A stretch of DNA of 64,000 nt from the NCBI GenBank assembly GCA_039720395.1, contig CM077828.1, positions 14,501,764 through 14,565,763 of the forward strand, written 5' to 3'. This DNA is from Liquidambar formosana (lineage: Eukaryota; Streptophyta; Magnoliopsida; Saxifragales; Altingiaceae). The notes under the pieces were generated by a model. It searched no databases, was not told where the DNA came from, and worked only from the letters and a program-made list of their open reading frames with translations. A program made the position numbers and the translations under genes. Below, piece by piece: positions 42,401 through 52,565 of this stretch. How positions within the stretch are numbered: the stretch's first letter is position 1; every line of letters starts with the position of its first letter.

Positions 42401-43978
42401 GTTCATCACCCACAAAAGCTACAGGTAGTTTCTTTTTCTGGGGAGCTTTTGCAACATGCTTTGGCAGTTCCGGATCAGGGGATGTTTCACTCAGCTCAGT
42501 CAGCTCAGAAAGCAGTTTCTTTGCGGATACTTCAATAAGCTCTCTGCCAGGAGGTTTCTCACCTCCGGAAATCACGAGTGGATCTAGTGCATGGAACAAC
42601 AAAACACGCACAATATCCACTGTACGGGCAGCCGCTTCGGATTCATTTAGTATCACATAGGCTTTATCACAAGATCCTCGCAAATTGCAAGCACTGCATA
42701 CCTGCATATAAGCACCTTAGTCAAACCAAAGTCACAATTTGCAAGGGTTTAACCAATAAAAAATGCCTTCTCAAATTTGACGATATAAAATAATAATAAA
42801 GTACATCAAGTTCCTGTTTTTGTACCGCATGTCTTTTTCATCAATGGAATGGCTAAATGGAAATTAGTAAATGATAGCAAAAGCTTACTTCTGCTTCATC
42901 CATTCTTAGATATGCTCTCAACCTTTTTGCTGAATTAACAGCCTTTCGGAAAAGATTAGGACATCCACCTTCCACAACAGTTTGAACATCATTCCTAGAT
43001 AATGATCTGCAAAGAAGAACGGAAAAATTCAAGATTTTAAAAATATATATTCACATAAGTTACAAAAATGATCCTGTTTTATCACTGAGTGAAGTAGGAA
43101 TTAAATTGTTCCAAGTAAAACTCCTTTCTGTTCAAAATCAGAGCCCCAACATAAGATTATTATAGGTACCCCTAAAGCCACAACTACCAACTTAAAGTGA
43201 ACACCTTTCTGTTCAAAATCAGAGCCCCAACATAAGATTATTATAGGTACCCCTAAAGCCACAACTACCAACTTAAAGTGAACACCCTTGTTGACAATCT
43301 CTCCGCATTCAATTTTCAATCAATGCAAGTAATAGGTAGGCCGGTAGTCCAAAATCTCTTGAGGTCTGAGTATGGAGACATAAAATTATTTACCATATGT
43401 CATGACTTTAAGTAGGGCTAAAACCGATCCACATCAACCGGTAGGATTGGTCCGAAATAACGACATGAACTACAAAAGTCTTCAAGCTTGTTTTACTGTA
43501 CTCTTTCTACATTTTCTCGGCAACCAAACAAAAATTAAATGAAATTCATTAAGACACCCTACTTGAAAATGTCGTAGCGATCGCGTGCGAAGCTGAGGCA
43601 AGCGTCCTTCAAGACATTCATTTCCTTATAAACACTCTCATCGGTGGCGGTGGCTGCACCACTTGAAGTACTGACATCGCCACCACTCTCGCCTTCATCA
43701 TTTGCCGGCAGCGGCGGAGGAGGAGGAGGTTCCATGAAGTAACCTTTTGTCTTCAAGCGGTCGACGAAGGTCACCCACTCCGGCCATGGATGGCGAGAAT
43801 CTAGGCTTTCTGAGCTGTCGCCGGCGATAGAATCAAGAGCGGCGGAAGAACTGTACTTGTGGAAACGGATGGTTTGAAGAGGAAGGGGTTTGGTGTAACG
43901 AATTACAGGAATGGGAGACAAGGTTCTGTGAGTGCGAAATATGGAGCTTCCGAATAGTAAGAATCTTGAAGATGACAT
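36316..43978 (-). CDS. organelle RanBP2-type zinc-finger protein (OZ/VAR3-like), 7 exons
   Basis: A complete gene of 440 residues. Exons are 43563-43978, 42889-43006, 42355-42701, 40173-40286, 38187-38303, 36520-36618, 36316-36427; their sum is 1323 nt, all borders are GT..AG and all phases fit. The N-terminus (MSSSRFLLFGSSIFRTHRTL..) is rich in Ser and Arg and poor in acids, as in mitochondrial or plastid presequences. A CSACNLRGSCDKAY motif follows (about 180-193), then four RanBP2 fingers of form WxCx2Cx3Nx6Cx2C at residues 290-309, 328-347, 367-386 and 400-419. Plant proteins of this type (OZ1/VAR3, OZ2) act in organelle RNA editing or intron splicing. Which paralogue this is, and which organelle, cannot be decided here. 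Confidence 0.9.
36520..36618 (-). CDS. zinc-finger gene exon 6 (residues 371-403)
   Basis: Second half of finger 3 (CGFMNFASNTKCLRCPQPRP), linker, and first half of finger 4 (GEWECPS). 99 bp, phase 2 at both ends; donor GTGAGT. Confidence 0.9.
36619..38186. other. zinc-finger gene intron 5
   Basis: 1.6 kb. Contains the second copy of the palindromic MITE (37415-37538) and a G-rich low-complexity run at about 37719-37746. Nothing else recognised. Confidence 0.6.
37415..37538. mobile_element. palindromic MITE, copy 2
   Basis: Same inverted ends as 637-784 (GGGGAATTACAGATTGGTCC), 124 bp, with a different, shorter centre. Flanking bases do not show a convincing duplication. Confidence 0.7.
38187..38303 (-). 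CDS. zinc-finger gene exon 5 (residues 332-370)
   Basis: Second half of finger 2 (CSFTNFSRNVRCLKCKAEGP), linker, and first half of finger 3 (KKGDWDCPQ). 117 bp, phase 2 at both ends. Confidence 0.9.
38304..40172. other. zinc-finger gene intron 4
   Basis: 1.9 kb, of which about 760 bp is an L1 insertion (38410-39171). The rest (39190-40172) is AT-rich without recognisable content. Confidence 0.65.
38410..39171 (+). mobile_element. 5'-truncated L1 in intron 4
   Basis: Carries a degenerate zf-RVT end in plus orientation, antisense to the host gene, a 3' UTR with GGACTCCTTGTCCTCTTTGT, and a tail of AATAAAAAAATTG, a C run and then A11. Flanked by an 18-bp duplication GACAGAAGAAATTGAAAG (38392-38409) and its one-mismatch copy (39172-39189). 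Confidence 0.87.
40173..40286 (-). CDS. zinc-finger gene exon 4 (residues 294-331)
   Basis: Second half of finger 1 (CNFMNFARNKQCLNCKEDGP), linker, and first half of finger 2 (KKGDWICPE). 114 bp, phase 2 at both ends. Confidence 0.9.
40287..42354. other. zinc-finger gene intron 3
   Basis: 2.1 kb of AT-rich sequence with an (AT)n run near 42189-42207. I see no exon, transposon end or domain. Confidence 0.55.
42355..42701 (-). CDS. zinc-finger gene exon 3 (residues 179-293)
   Basis: Begins VCSACNLRGSCDKAY, then ARTVDIVRVLLFHALDPLV, a Lys- and Ser-rich linker, and the first half of finger 1 (RGDWMCPK). The donor GTAAGT is in phase 2, between the first and second Cys. Confidence 0.9.
42889..43006 (-). 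CDS. zinc-finger gene exon 2 (residues 139-178)
   Basis: Acceptor TTTGCAG, donor GTAAGC. Reads KSLSRNDVQTVVEGGCPNLF then RKAVNSAKRLRAYLRMDEAE. Phase 2 in, phase 0 out. Too short to be seen as an open frame by itself. Confidence 0.87.
43007..43562. other. zinc-finger gene intron 1
   Basis: 556 bp, holding an 81-bp tandem duplication (43123-43284). Otherwise unremarkable. Confidence 0.65.
43123..43284. repeat. 81-bp tandem duplication
   Basis: Two virtually identical 81-bp copies (43123-43203, 43204-43284), both starting CCTTTCTGTTCAAAATCAGA. The period is 27 codons, so the minus-strand open frame survives as a repeated peptide, but it lies in an intron. Confidence 0.9.
43563..43978 (-). CDS. 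zinc-finger gene exon 1 (residues 1-138)
   Basis: Starts at ATG 43978 and carries the presumed transit peptide, a HPWPEWVTFVDRLKTKGYF motif, a Pro-rich stretch (EPPPPPPLPANDEG) and a VLKDACLSFARDRYDIF motif. The open frame runs four bases past the donor GTAGGG to a TAG. Phase 2. Confidence 0.88.
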
Positions 43979-44241
43979 TATGTGGAGTAAATATATAGAG
44001 AGAAGGAGGGAGAGAGGCAGAGTCTGAGGCTTTTTGAAGGGTTGAGGAGGTTTGTCAAAAGGAAAAGAAGCAAGGGTTTAAGACTGAGATTTATCTGGAT
44101 TTTTCTGACGTGCATACTTTACCTACAATTCGGCCTGTGCAGTTCTGTGAGGTGTCCAATAACACCACGCCCTGTCAACGTGAAAAATAAAATGGGGGAA
44201 CAAAACGTTGGAAGCTCCATATAAATCTAATAAATCTAATA

Positions 44242-45386
44242 TCTAATATATAAAAACAATGTTCAAGGCTGCCACTTGGCGTATTTCTATACAGTCACAT
44301 GGCTCATTTTATTTTTCTAATATATATATATATTTTTAAAAAATAGATTTAAAGAAACCCATCGTCACGTAACTTTTTGGTAGTTATCTTTTAAGCATTT
44401 GTTCCATACATTACAACTTCTCCTATTTTACAACCAGCGCAGAACTACACATGGCTTTGGGGGGCCATGGCACCCCCAAAGATTGAAAAAATTTTTAAAT
44501 GTAAGTTAATTTTTTTAAAAAAAAATATATCAATGGCCCCCCCAAATTTTTGTTTATTTTAAATATAATCTCTCGATCATAAGTAAATTTTCATTCTCAT
44601 GCCTATATTTTCATATTTTATTTCAAAATTTTGGACACAAAAGTTGGTAAAGTCTCAAAAAAGAGACATTTATTGTATCTTTGGAAATTCTAGGTAATAT
44701 GAATATTATAAAAAAAATCAGCATTACATGCGAATTAAAAAATATGTATAAAAAATTTACTTTGGCCTCTCAAAGAAGAAATTTCTGGTTCCACCCCTAT
44801 TTACAGCAAGTTTACAACCGTTAAAGAGATTTAATTGTTGGCTTTCTCCTTTCTATTGCTATATTCATATTTTCTTCTCTCTCTTTTACGGTTATGGAGG
44901 TATGCTTCTCAAATGGTCTCTCATGTATGCCCACTTATGGTAATAACGTATGACTTTGATATTTGTTTCTTTGGTTTTTAATTAAATAGGTTAACACATT
45001 TATATGAATTGAATATTTTGCCGAATATTTTTGTGGGTTGAAAGATCTATAAGTAATATTAATTTTTGTGAATTGAATATTCAAGTTTTGCTACTGTTGT
45101 TATTGTTGTTGAGTTCTCTTTCTTTGTTTTATCGATTGTATTACTTATCATGTCTTTGCTATTTTTTCATTAATACTATTGCTTTGTATATATACTTATG
45201 TATTTATATGTGTGTTTACAAATTGAATTAAGAAAAAAAGAATTCAACTTTTCAAAAAAAAAAAAATTGTATCGTATATTTTTGTTAAGATTTTCTCTAA
45301 TATATTCATAATGAAAAACATGATATTTTATATAATATTTTTCATTAGGTATTTTATCTCGTGCAGATGCACGGGTCTTACACTAG
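44242..45386 (+). mobile_element. non-autonomous Helitron
   Basis: The 5' end TCTAATATATAAAAAC follows an A. The 3' end is CACTAG, preceded by the hairpin CGTGCA-GA-TGCACG (45360-45373), and is followed by T. Insertion between A and T without duplication, a 3' hairpin and CTAG are Helitron hallmarks. No Rep/helicase is present. A GGGGGCCATGG-type repeat at about 44436-44798 may be another insertion inside it. Confidence 0.75.
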
Positions 45387-46772
45387 TATAAAATAATAAT
45401 TCGTCACACTTTTTTTTCGGGAAATTAGCAATAACCCCTATTAGGGGACTGCTTCTAACAAAAAACCCATCATAAGATTTTTTAACTCCAAAACCCCTTT
45501 TTTAAAAGATTCTTTAAGCAAAAGAAAATGTTTTTTTGAAAATACCTATTTAAACCTTTTTAACTCCAAACCAAATGCATTTATGTAGAAGAAGAAGAAG
45601 GGAGGGGCGGAGGGAAAGAGAGAGAGAGAGAGGGGGAGGAGTGGTAGCGGCTGATAAAGAGGGGAATGGTATCGGCGATGCTTGCACAGCTGTGAAGATC
45701 TGGAAGATGAAGAAGAAGAAGAAGGAGAAGAAAAATCAAATCTGGGGAAAAAAAAAAAATACAAATCTGAAACTTCTTCTCTGGCGGCTGTTCATCACTA
45801 GACCTTCTCCAACGACGGCTCTTCCTCTGTTTCTTCTTTGTCTTCTTCTTCTTTGTCATCTTCTTCTCTTTTTTTTTTTTTTTGGCAACTCCAAATATGT
45901 CCATTTTTGGGGGCTGCTGCCTTGGTGTTTTTTTTTTTTTAAATTTTCTTTTCTTTTTTAACTTTTCCAACTAGATCTATTTCCATGGACGAAAATTAGC
46001 TATGGTTTTATTCTCCCTTTCTTCTTCGTCACACAATAGTAAATTGATACTATTGTATGTATAAAATTTTCCAAAGCACACAACAGTAAACTATTACTAT
46101 TGTCTATATAAATTTTTCAAAGCACACAATAGTAAACTGTTACTGTTGTCTGCATAAAATTTTGTGTGTGTATTTGTTTGGAACTCCAAATAATAAACTT
46201 GTAGAAGAAACCCCAACATAGTAAATTTGTAGAAGAAACCCCAACACAGTAAATCAAATTTTCAAGAATAAACCCTAAATAGTGTCGTCTTACTATTCAT
46301 CATGTAAAATATGAAATCTATCATCATAACATCTCCACAATTGTAGAAAAAAACTTGAAAAATCATATTTGAAAAAAAAAAAAAAATCAAATTTGAAACT
46401 TATTTTCGGTGTCAATAGTATAATGGCACGGTATGTAAATTTGATGAAAATGAAAAATGAGGGTATTTTTGTCCGTATCATGGTAAAAGGGGTTTTCACC
46501 AATCAATTTCTTTTATAGGGTCTATTGTTAAACTACTCTTATACTTAGGGGTTTTGTCCAAAAATCCCTTCTTTTTTTTTTTTGAAAGAAATATAATATC
46601 TATATCTATACTACTCCATATTATCTAAAATCCAATTTGCTCATGTGGCATGTTTTTTCGGTTTTTCTTCTCTTATTCATTCAACTATGACCCTACTTTT
46701 AAATTTGACATGTTATTTTCATATAGGTCAGGCTATTGCCACCACATAAAATACTCTAAGGCCCCCCACTAT
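45387..46772. other. between Helitron and CACTA end
   Basis: Mostly the second copy of the 1.2-kb repeat (45419-46568). At 46603-46640 TCTATACTACTCCATATTAT resembles a Helitron 5' end, but no matching 3' end was found nearby. Confidence 0.5.
45419..46568. mobile_element. 1.2-kb repeat family, copy 2
   Basis: Matches 33000-34213 at both ends (GGGAAATTAGCAATAACCCC; right end ACTCTTATACTTAGGGGTTT) and in its purine-rich and AATAGTAAACTGTTACT-type internal repeats. Flanks are T-rich, so no duplication can be judged. Confidence 0.65.
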
Positions 46773-46796
46773 CACTACATCAGAAATTGTCTTTAA

Positions 46797-47192
46797 CAAC
46801 GTTCCTAAAACGTTGTTAAAATTTTCCACAACATTTTTACAAATGTTGTCAATGCCCATGTTGTCGTTGATGGGAGATTTTTTTAACATTTCTTAAATGT
46901 TGTTGAAAGGGGAAAAAAAACGTTGTCACTATACTCTTACCACGTTGAGAAAACGTTGGGATAGCATTATGGACAACATTTCCCAAAATGTTGTCTTAGA
47001 TCCCATACATTAACAACATTTCCCAAAATGTTGTCTTGGATCACATACATTAACAACATTTCAGAAATATGGTTGAAGATAGTTAGCTTAAACTTAAATA
47101 GCCACAGTAATAACATTTCAAAACTATCGTCTTAGATCTTACTCATTAACAACAATTTGCAAATATTGTCGTAGATAGTTAGCTTTGAGTTT
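46797..47192. repeat. left subterminal hairpin array (outer part)
   Basis: About eight units of the form AACAACATTTCCCAAAATGTTG with spacers such as TCTTAGATCCCATACATT. The array continues at 50169-50330 after the solo LTR insertion with about four more units. Confidence 0.75.
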
Positions 47193-47197
47193 AACAA

Positions 47198-50168
47198 TGT
47201 GAACCTCGGAAAACAGCCCACAAGGGTTTGGCAAAAGATAAGCGTGAAAGACAACAAACGAAAAGGAGTCGCCACCTCATTTTTTAAGGAAAAGAAGAAA
47301 ACCATAAAAATGTTTTATTTTCAAAACTACATGACTCCATTAAAGGAAAAGCAAAGTCTTTGAAACCAGAAAATTAGATTCGGGGGCTAAGTTACGACAT
47401 GGGAAGGTTCTGGGCAAAGCCCATAGGCACCCACATCACCCGAGTTGGTCTCTTAATTTGATTGGGCTAACTTAAGATTTTTTTCACTCAAATATCAGCA
47501 TATATCATTGTAAGACAGCATGTATAACATATATTCCATCCATCCATCTCATCCATACATAATCAAACAAATAAAACAAAACAAAAAAAAAAGAGAAAAG
47601 AACCTAGGATACTTAGATCCTAGAACGGACTTGAGCCTCAAAACGAGCGCCTACGTACCATGCAGCGAAATACATGGATCAAAGTCCATGTAGTTCGAAA
47701 AGAATAGGGTTAAATCCTAATAGAGAGTTATGGTAAACCTTAGGTTTCCTTTCATTGCGGCTTTCAAAGACAAATGATTCTCAATTAAAATTCAGTAAAA
47801 GATATAAACTCTTTTGAAAAAGGGGTGAAAAGAACCCTAGGATTTACCATATCCCTCTATTAGAGAATAACCCTAGGAGGGAGAAGAGAAAAGAAAGAAA
47901 AGTAAAGAAAAGTGAATTAGGGCACTTCATACCCTACTTACCTGAGCGCAATAGCTCAAAGCATTAGCAATTTCAAGCAATAATAGCCCTATTTGCAATA
48001 GGACAATCATTGTACCTGTTTGCACCCTTACAAGTGCATAAAATCATGCAAGAAGAACAATATACTAATCTGGACAGAATCATGACAAGGCCTAAAATCA
48101 TCTATTTATCATGCAAACAACAAGAATAATGGATAACTAAGGACCCCAATTCAATCCTACATGCAATGACCTGACTAACATGCATAAAAACCCACCAAAG
48201 ACACACTAACAATCATAAGAGACTCCAATGATATCAATAAACATGATAGCAAAATCTATTCTTACAAAAAAGATAATATTTTATGTAACACATGAAAATA
48301 GGCCTTCCTACGGCGAGCTTTTTTAAGCAAAACTATCCTAAGATAATTTCACGTAAAAAAGTCACTATGGAGAGGTGCAATCATCATATCCTACGTAAAA
48401 TATAGATATTAAAACACAATAGAGGTGATTTCATGTTTAAACACATCACAGAAAGCTCTCATGCAAAACCCTACTTAACAAAGAGGATAATTATCCTTAG
48501 AAAAGGATAATATCTCCAAAAACCCTATAAAATCCACTACATGAATGCAAACCTAGCATGATTCTACTATATGCAGCATATATAGAATGACTATGATGAT
48601 AAACAACTCAAAAAGTTAAGTTAAGCATGCTGTATGAAACTTGTGTGATTTTAGGGTTATCGAAACCCTTATCTTACAACTATGCATAAAAACCTATGAA
48701 AAGACTCTAACACATGCTCAAATCATCATGGACATCATTCATATCATATATATTAACTAACAGGAGCATCAACTCACGACAATTATCATAGCAACCTAAA
48801 CATGTGAACTATGCATGATTTAAGAAGATAGAAGAGATAATACTTTCAAAACCTTAGTAAACCAGGGATTATCAAGCATATAAAGCCATAAATCATCTCA
48901 AAATCATTCATAACACATCATAAAAACATTGAATTATCTTAACATGTGAAGTTACATCATGCACTAGAACTATCATAGAAGAAGAAGAAGAAGAAGAAGG
49001 AGAAGGAGACAACCCATGTTCAGTATTCAAAAGAAGTGCTTACCTCTTGTAGAACCTTCCTTGTCTTCAAACTTCTTGTTCTCTTGCTTACTTAGGATTG
49101 AAGAGCCTCCTCTTAATGTCCTTCTAGCTCTCCAAACTCGTAGCTCCCTCTCTCTCTCAGTACCTATGTGCTGAATATCATGTCCTTTATATAGAGAATT
49201 GACCTCCTAAACTAATGGTTAAGATTAATTCATTAGATAATGATCCTAGGGCTATTAGAGACTCTCTTGGTGCTCAAATAACTCAAACTTACACAATCCT
49301 AAGAGGAAACAAGTTGCAAAGGCGGAGGAAACCGTCAAAAAAGGGAAGGAAGAGTTAGAAACCCACTTAAAGACGGAGTCTCTCGGGTGACCAACTAGGC
49401 CTGGTCAGTCAGCCGTCTGGGCTTGGACGGCTGACCGTCCAGCCCCGGACGGTTACCCGAGGGGCTCTTCTATTCCGCTCCGGTTTTGACTCCTACTCGC
49501 TTTAGAAGTCCTAAAATGGTCAAATTAAGTCCGATTTTGACGAAATAAAAGCCAAAACGACCGTGTTTCGAAGGGGAACACATTTTTAAGCATTTTAGGA
49601 CAAAAATCCTTAACCATTGGTGCATGATTAGGTTTTTCAAAAGTGGTTAACCATGGTGCCTCACCGTCGCTAAGCTTGAGTTTGTACACAAGATCGAACT
49701 AAATGCTTTCCCAATCGAAATTCGATCTCTTTAAACATACCTAGGATGTAAATAAAGCCAATTGAAGTTAAATGAGAGAAAATTGAGTGGGTCTCGTGAG
49801 TCAATTTGAGCAAACCAAGAAAGGGTCTTTTAGCCAACCCGAACCGTTATGAGCCTAATTGATCTTAAACCATTAATTCATGAAATTGAACCTATATATA
49901 GACTCTATGTACTCATATGAACTAGAGGGAATGACTTGGGATTCATTGCAAGGTCAAATGGAAAATATACGGCTTAAAAGACGATTATGCCCTTAAAGTC
50001 GCAAAAGTTCTTATTGACTATCGAAATGAATTCCAAATCACTTCAAAATTCACACACATGATATTCAATGCCATAGAAACTCAATGCAAAAGACTAGACT
50101 CGAAAAGGACTCAAAATCCTACATGAAATGATATGTCCTAGTTAAGGTGACAAAAATGGGGTGTGACA
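47198..50168 (-). repeat. 3-kb solo LTR in the CACTA array
   Basis: Plus-strand ends are TGTGAACCTCGG and GGGGTGTGACA, giving TG..CA termini, and AACAA flanks both sides (47193-47197, 50169-50173). The flanking hairpin array resumes exactly, so this is a clean insertion. A TATA box lies on the minus strand (CTATATAAAGG, about 49184-49194), fitting a promoter. GGAGTCGCCACCT near 47268 is typical of Tat/Ogre-like gypsy LTR regions. No internal domain remains, which fits LTR-LTR recombination. Confidence 0.78.
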
Positions 50169-50330
50169 AACAACATTGCACAAATGTTGTCTTAGATCTG
50201 ATACATTAACAATATGTTACAAATGTTGTCTTAGACACTACTTAAGCACATTAACAATATTTCTCAAATGTTGTCTTAGCTTCTTGAGATCTTTATGACA
50301 ATAATTTGTAAACGTTGTCTTTTACTTCTT

Positions 50331-51388
50331 CTTTTTTTGGTTTGTGGTTTCACTTATGGTTTCTTGTACCTATTCTCTGTTTATATAAAATAATGACCAA
50401 ACACACCATTATAAAAAATGTAAAACCACAATTCATTTGATCTCAAATTTTAAACACTTAATAATATTTCTTTTGATATCAGACTTCAAACACCTAACCA
50501 CCATTTATTGAATAAAGTATTAAAATTTCATTACATATATGTCATTAAACATTCTAGTTATCATTACATGCAACTTTTCAAGTGAAAACAAAAAAAGCCA
50601 AAAAACTAAAACCAAGATACAAAATAAGACGAGCATGGATCATACATCCACCACCCAAAAAACTGATGAGTCATCAACCATCTACTCCTGCAAAACATTG
50701 CAAACCTAGACTTAGTGTATTAAAAAAAACTAGCATGTAGCAAGTTCTATTGAAATGACAAAAGGGGTGCCTTTATCCTCATTTTTAGCCTACTCCCAAG
50801 CACATAATTGCATACAATATTCCATGCATGTGTACACCCAACAGAGAGCCACCCCTAATAAAAATAGCCCCATAAAAAACCCCACTAAAACATAACGTAA
50901 GCTAATTTCCTCTCTTTCCATGCGTTTTCCAAGGAACCAAACAGAGCTTTAGGGAAAAAGATACATAAAACAAAAACTTATTAACAGAAATGACAAATCC
51001 CTAAGCAAAGTCACCACAAAGCATAATTTCTAAAACGAAACCCTAATAAGAAAAAAAAAAAAAAACAAAACAGCTAAGATCCAATCAATTCACACAATCT
51101 TAAGTTCCATTTACTAAGTGAGTTCCATGCTATAAATACAACCTCTTGATTGACTTCATGCCAAAGCTGTAACAAAGGCATACCCATCCTAAGCCATATT
51201 ATAAATACTAAGATCGAATCTCATACTCCTTATATATTAAATTGCCCAAAAATGCATGGCTTTTGTCAAATAATTAAAATAATTTTTTGAATCTAATAAA
51301 GCAAAAAAATCAAAAGAGTATCCCAAATACTCAAAGTCAAATAGAAGACATGGAAAACTTAAAGATATAAGTACTGATCAAAATTGAA
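50331..51388. other. CACTA interior, left part
   Basis: About 1 kb of AT-rich sequence between the left array and the copia element. I see no gene or splice-bounded exon here. Confidence 0.5.
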
Positions 51389-51393
51389 TGAAG

Positions 51394-52490
51394 TGTAAAG
51401 TCTGTGTTTTTAATGTTGTCATATTCCGTGCCAAAGTATGGTTGAGTCTTGGGTTGATTGAAGATTGGTGAAGTTGCAAAGTTGAGATAAAGCGTGGAGT
51501 TTAAAGCTTCGACTCACAATTGTTCTTAAGAAAGGTAAGTGATTGTAGAAGCTTGAGTTTTAATGTTTAAAAATCATTTCAAATCATTTTCAATATTTCT
51601 TTATTTATAAAAATGGTTTTAAAAAAGAATTTTTATCTTCTGAGGTTTTTCTGCCTTAGTGGATCGATCTATGACTTATGCGGATCGATCCGTGGTATTT
51701 TAAAAATGCAGATTTTGCTACTGCCTAGGTGGATCGATCCATGGCCTTGGTGGATCGATCTATACTGCTTTAGAAATGCAAATTTCGGTTCTGTCAACCC
51801 AGATTAATCCGACATGAACTTGGATCGATCCGGGCTACTAAAAAACAGTTTTTAAAGTTTTTAAAACTTACCTTTTTAATACCAAAACGTGGTACAACCA
51901 CTTGGGGTTTCTTAAACTATATATATAGAGTCTTTTATCATTGAGAAAGGGAAGCAAGCCTCTCTCTATTAGGGTTTCATTGTTTATCTTCTTAAAACCT
52001 CTCTAGAGCACTTTGACCTAGGTTTTTCACTCATATCCTCTAGAGATTATCAAACCACACACCATTCACAACCTTAGTGTTTGTGAGACCGTTGCGACGG
52101 TGATCGGGCTTGCGAGTTCATGATTGAAGGCATCGCTATGAAAAAGGTTGGTTGTGACCAAAGCGGTGACGACGGAGATCGATCATGTGTGATCGTGGGA
52201 GTGAAGACAACTGCATGAGTTCTTGTGTGGTCTGTAAGTGTGTCTTGTACTTATTGATTTCATAGTGGATTAGCTTCAACTGGACGAGGTCCTGTGGGCT
52301 TTCCCATCTAGGGTTTTCCACGTAAAAATCTCTTGTGCCATTGTTAATTGCTTTTATGCTTGCTGCGAGACTGATTTATTTGTGGTAAAAGAGATTAATT
52401 GAATTGAAATCAAAAGTGGGTAAGATTTATACATAATACCTATTCAACCCCCTTTTTAGGTATTGTAGGTTTAGTAAAACCGGAATTTCA
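51394..52490 (+). repeat. copia-type 5' LTR
   Basis: 1097 bp, TGTAAAGTCTGTG to GGAATTTCA. Contains three roughly 70-bp tandem units with GGATCGATCC motifs (about 51650-51860) upstream of a TATA box (51919-51929). Confidence 0.92.
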
Positions 52491-52492
52491 AT

Positions 52493-52505
52493 TGGTATCA
52501 AATCG
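52493..52505 (+). promoter_or_regulatory. copia-type primer-binding site
   Basis: TGGTATCAAATCG, two bases after the 5' LTR, matches the complement of the initiator tRNA-Met 3' end except for decay in the last positions. Confidence 0.75.
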
Positions 52506-52565
52506 TAGGTTCACTCTTAAGGTTTAACAGCCTAAGTGTTGATCTTTTCATTCGATTCTGGTAGT

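Noticed and set aside
45546..45970. Overlapping frames on both strands rich in Lys, Arg or Phe
   Set aside because: They come from GAA/TTC and GA/CT low-complexity sequence inside the second 1.2-kb repeat copy.
46603..46772. Second Helitron beginning at TCTATACTACTCC
   Set aside because: Only a 5'-end-like motif; no 3' hairpin with CTRR was found before the CACTA end.
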